The notes under the pieces are model-generated. The model was not told the origin of the DNA, searched no databases, and was given only the letters and a program-made list of their open reading frames with translations. Below, piece by piece: positions 9,201 to 9,336 of a stretch of 9,336 bases of DNA; position 1 is the stretch's first letter, and every line of letters starts with the position of its first letter. Made by a program: the position numbers and the translations under genes. Source of the stretch: Anaerolineae bacterium (lineage in GTDB: Bacteria; Chloroflexota; Anaerolineae; B4-G1); contig JALWUZ010000016.1 in the NCBI GenBank assembly GCA_027079895.1, forward strand, positions 1 through 9,336. Reading direction: 5' to 3'.

Positions 9201-9336
9201 GTATCCGCTCAGGCGGCCCTGGTTGGAGATGGGGAGGGTGTAGGTGATGCGGTCGTTGGCGCCGACGTAGCAGCCGGTCGTCCCGAAGCGGGTGACGAGG
9301 ACGTCGTCCACGTCAATGTCGCTGCCGCTGGTGGTG
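1..9336 (-). CDS. Giant DUF11/SdrD_B-repeat surface protein (internal fragment, both ends missing)
   Basis: The minus strand is open for 3,111 codons (9335 down to 3), checked triplet by triplet above 6240 and by inspection below; no start or stop of this gene is in the window. Domains in order, by fragment residue: three DUF11-like modules (about 12-419), two divergent SdrD_B/Cna_B-like domains (420-674), then 15 full and one cut SdrD_B-type units (675-3111). Units show GNxVW, NNGIFDSDE-like and DGDENGID-like acidic loops, TTTT-D-x-x-G-Y-Y and NFTADFGF. In known families such domains form extracellular, often calcium-stiffened stalks of adhesins; the export and anchoring signals needed to confirm that are outside the window. 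The product is very acidic, with four lysines (residues 167, 297, 1391, 1533) and two cysteines (22, 819) by eye. Ligand and exact role are unknown. It could also be a secreted matrix or S-layer-associated protein. The coding call is very secure; the cellular role is inference. Confidence 0.95.
216..695 (-). repeat. SdrD_B unit U15
   Basis: 160 residues. IGGGGGFANNGIFDGDE loop and LLPDTYIVHL as in U13, PITDDESSYTGVLTDAN linker as in U8, FFVSDDL junction. Confidence 0.93.
696..1172 (-). repeat. SdrD_B unit U14
   Basis: 159 residues. VQLFRRGETTPVL core, LLPYTYYVHIPASEFTGTRP, QPNDEITGENQVNYTG linker, FFVPDDL junction. Its second half resembles U10, its core resembles U12 and U16. Confidence 0.93.
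1173..1652 (-). repeat. SdrD_B unit U13
   Basis: 160 residues. IGGGGGFANNGVFDGDE loop and LLPDTYIVHL are shared only with U15. LYISGQTAPVL core with an unusual RTGEDQSNYTG linker, FFVPDDL junction. Confidence 0.93.
1653..2129 (-). repeat. SdrD_B unit U12
   Basis: 159 residues. VQLFRQEETTPVL core and LRPYTYYVHL. PYTYYVH is seen only in U12, U14 and U16. PITDDETSYTGYLDDNN linker, FFVPDDL junction. Confidence 0.93.
2130..2597 (-). repeat. SdrD_B unit U11
   Basis: 156 residues. GPAANVTVQLFRQGETTPVL, then DASGYYTFDLLIPGTYYVHL, are near copies of U2. The linker is ITGENQINYTG, so the two copies differ after the core. Confidence 0.93.
2598..3065 (-). repeat. SdrD_B unit U10
   Basis: 156 residues. 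VQLFRPGDATPLL core as in U3, PASEFTGTRPLSGYVSS in place of the common ENFQAGGPL, and QPNDEITGENQVNYTG linker shared with U14. Confidence 0.93.
3066..3533 (-). repeat. SdrD_B unit U9
   Basis: 156 residues. LYISGQAIPVL core, LQPNTYTVHIIAENF (similar to U1), PITDDQTSYTGVLTDSN linker, FVEL junction. Confidence 0.93.
3534..4010 (-). repeat. SdrD_B unit U8
   Basis: 159 residues. LYISGQTAPVL core, LRPGTYTVHIIAENF, PITDDESSYTGVLTDAN linker identical to that of U15, and FFVPDDL junction. Confidence 0.93.
4011..4487 (-). repeat. SdrD_B unit U7
   Basis: 159 residues. VQLFRQGDTTPLL core, ITGENQVNYTG linker, and the longer junction FFVPGDL before the next unit. Confidence 0.93.
4488..4955 (-). repeat. 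SdrD_B unit U6
   Basis: 156 residues. LYISGQTAPVL core with PITDDESSYAG linker. PAKNFQPGG carries the last of the four lysines in the fragment, where other units have PAENFQ, a single-base-type GAG/AAG difference. Confidence 0.92.
4956..5435 (-). repeat. SdrD_B unit U5 (divergent)
   Basis: 160 residues. Starts with VWLDNGAGGGTPNDGIQNG, has LYISGQATPLM and a W in NGWYYFDN. It carries a rare lysine (STGKGSDE), IDSSNPEVTGIGSTAYVL and a VTGEDDTAYTG linker, and ends FYAPGDL. With U4 it forms a divergent pair inside the array. Confidence 0.92.
5436..5903 (-). repeat. SdrD_B unit U4 (divergent)
   Basis: 156 residues. VQLFRQGGATPLL core, then DAQGRYYFDNLNPGTYYVRI, GSQFDTGGPLEGYVSS and a linker VTGEDATNYTG. 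The usual DQPxLATTGISSTLY is replaced by DEHALVANGIRSMDY. Less homogenised than its neighbours. Confidence 0.92.
5904..6374 (-). repeat. SdrD_B unit U3
   Basis: 157 residues. First loop GGGIADNGVRDGTE, VQLFRPGDATPLL core (shared only with U10), PITDDQTSYAG linker, ends FVEG. Confidence 0.92.
6375..6842 (-). repeat. SdrD_B unit U2
   Basis: 156 residues. VQLFRQGETTPVL core and PITDDESSYAG linker. I count 26 Asp/Glu and one Arg, with no Lys. Its N-terminal two thirds are almost identical in DNA to U11, 4,245 nt away. Confidence 0.93.
6843..7313 (-). repeat. SdrD_B unit U1
   Basis: 157 residues. First loop GGGTPNDGIQNGAE is close to the classical SdrD_B loop. It carries the LYISGQ core, an unusual linker (FPGMETTADDDTGYTG), a cysteine (ADDCVN) and NLT instead of NFT before ADFGF. 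One of the more divergent full units, fitting its place at the edge of the homogenised array. Confidence 0.9.
7314..7679 (-). repeat. Divergent SdrD_B/Cna_B-like domain D2
   Basis: 122 residues (fragment 553-674). It begins VEIGNYVWADDDYDGVQDDG, with core TTTTNANGYYTF and IADNFAPGGPLAVYTYTQ, and ends FDYGLIRM just before U1. It resembles D1 and shares GGPL and TTTT-x-x-x-G-Y-Y with the main units. It has SDDALDSDGQPSGGG in place of their second acidic loop. The shortest domain of the series. Confidence 0.85.
7680..8078 (-). repeat. Divergent SdrD_B/Cna_B-like domain D1
   Basis: 133 residues (fragment 420-552). It starts GRLGDYVWYDFDYDGVQG, the canonical SdrD_B opening (GDYVWxDxxxDGVQ). The core reads TTTDGSGRYIFEHLP, then TYTVRIS, YGPGGPLENYTQT, and it ends LDYGFV. 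It lacks the ITGEN/PITDD linker and DGDENGID loop of the later units, and is shorter. It looks like an older, non-homogenised relative at the head of the array. Confidence 0.85.
8079..8465 (-). other. DUF11-like module 3
   Basis: Fragment residues 291-419. NVHIAKHGSVTSDPQTAVYT, then LTLTNDGNAPAYSLIVTDSV and PAGVRANSAS, is the clearest DUF11 match of the three: V-x-I-x-K start, YTLTLTNxGxxxA, VTDxVPAGV. It ends with TNTAIVRSTS, a typical terminal strand of the family, and a short linker to the first SdrD_B-like domain. The third lysine-bearing start (K at residue 297) is here. Confidence 0.8.
8466..8843 (-). other. DUF11-like module 2
   Basis: Fragment residues 165-290. It opens with LRKEVQFSPPPTATLGTLVT and continues YTI...LYDVVVTDTV, then VTASGGVNPSVTWSG. 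The K-x-x-x-PxxATxGxxVTYTI opening resembles DUF11 and the fimbrial isopeptide-forming D2 type of module. A lysine sits near the module start (residue 167). Whether this lysine forms an isopeptide bond cannot be judged by eye. Confidence 0.65.
8844..9302 (-). other. DUF11-like module 1
   Basis: Fragment residues 12-164. The segment YTLPISNQGRLSGYDLVVTD followed by RLPSGLSLV fits the DUF11 pattern (YTl-x-NxG, then VxVTDxLPxG), a beta-sandwich repeat common in bacterial surface proteins. A cysteine lies at residue 22, one of only two seen in the fragment. The module is longer than a usual DUF11 unit, with a loop holding SGGSHSTAV before the next module. The true N-terminal boundary is unclear because the window ends about 11 residues upstream. 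Confidence 0.65.

Noticed and set aside
9327..9334. GCTGGTGG, the E. coli Chi octamer
   Set aside because: Single occurrence noticed in GC-rich coding DNA; Chi sequences differ between phyla, so there is no basis to link it to the repeat recombination.

Overview
The whole window lies inside one very large protein-coding gene on the minus strand, and both gene ends are outside the window. Minus-strand triplets whose plus-strand positions start at multiples of 3 read without a stop from 9335 to 3, which is 3,111 codons. The product looks like a giant modular surface or secreted adhesin-type protein. It begins, as far as visible, with three DUF11-like beta-sandwich modules (about 9302-8079). Two divergent SdrD_B/Cna_B-like domains follow (8078-7314). 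Then comes a tandem array of 15 complete units and one truncated unit (U1-U16, 7313-1) of 156-160 residues, each an SdrD_B-type domain. No other gene, RNA gene, mobile element, promoter or terminator was found, and no intergenic DNA is present.

Each unit starts with V-A-(L/I)-G-N-x-V/I-W. It carries an acidic loop of the NNGIFDSDE kind, a TTTT-D-x-x-G-Y-Y core, an NPGTYYVHIPAENF-like strand, a second acidic loop DGDENGID, and ends with NFTADFGF. This matches the general pattern of staphylococcal SdrD B-repeats and related Cna-B folds, which usually form rigid, calcium-binding stalks that hold a ligand-binding tip away from the cell. The signal peptide, any tip domain and the cell anchor are not visible.

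The DNA is GC-rich, with almost no TTA, CTA or TCA codons in the gene. DUF11 plus long SdrD_B arrays in GC-rich DNA are common in Chloroflexota and some other environmental bacteria. I lean weakly to Chloroflexota, but the sequence does not settle the organism.

The interesting biology is in the array. It is a mosaic of a few interchangeable sub-unit alleles, with all four combinations of two two-state blocks. A 957-nt two-unit higher-order repeat occupies the low-coordinate end, and a near-identical cassette recurs 4,245 nt away. The protein is extremely acidic and has only four lysines in 3,111 residues by my reading. A long plus-strand open frame (9-6239) is the codon-aligned antisense shadow of this gene and is not annotated as a gene.
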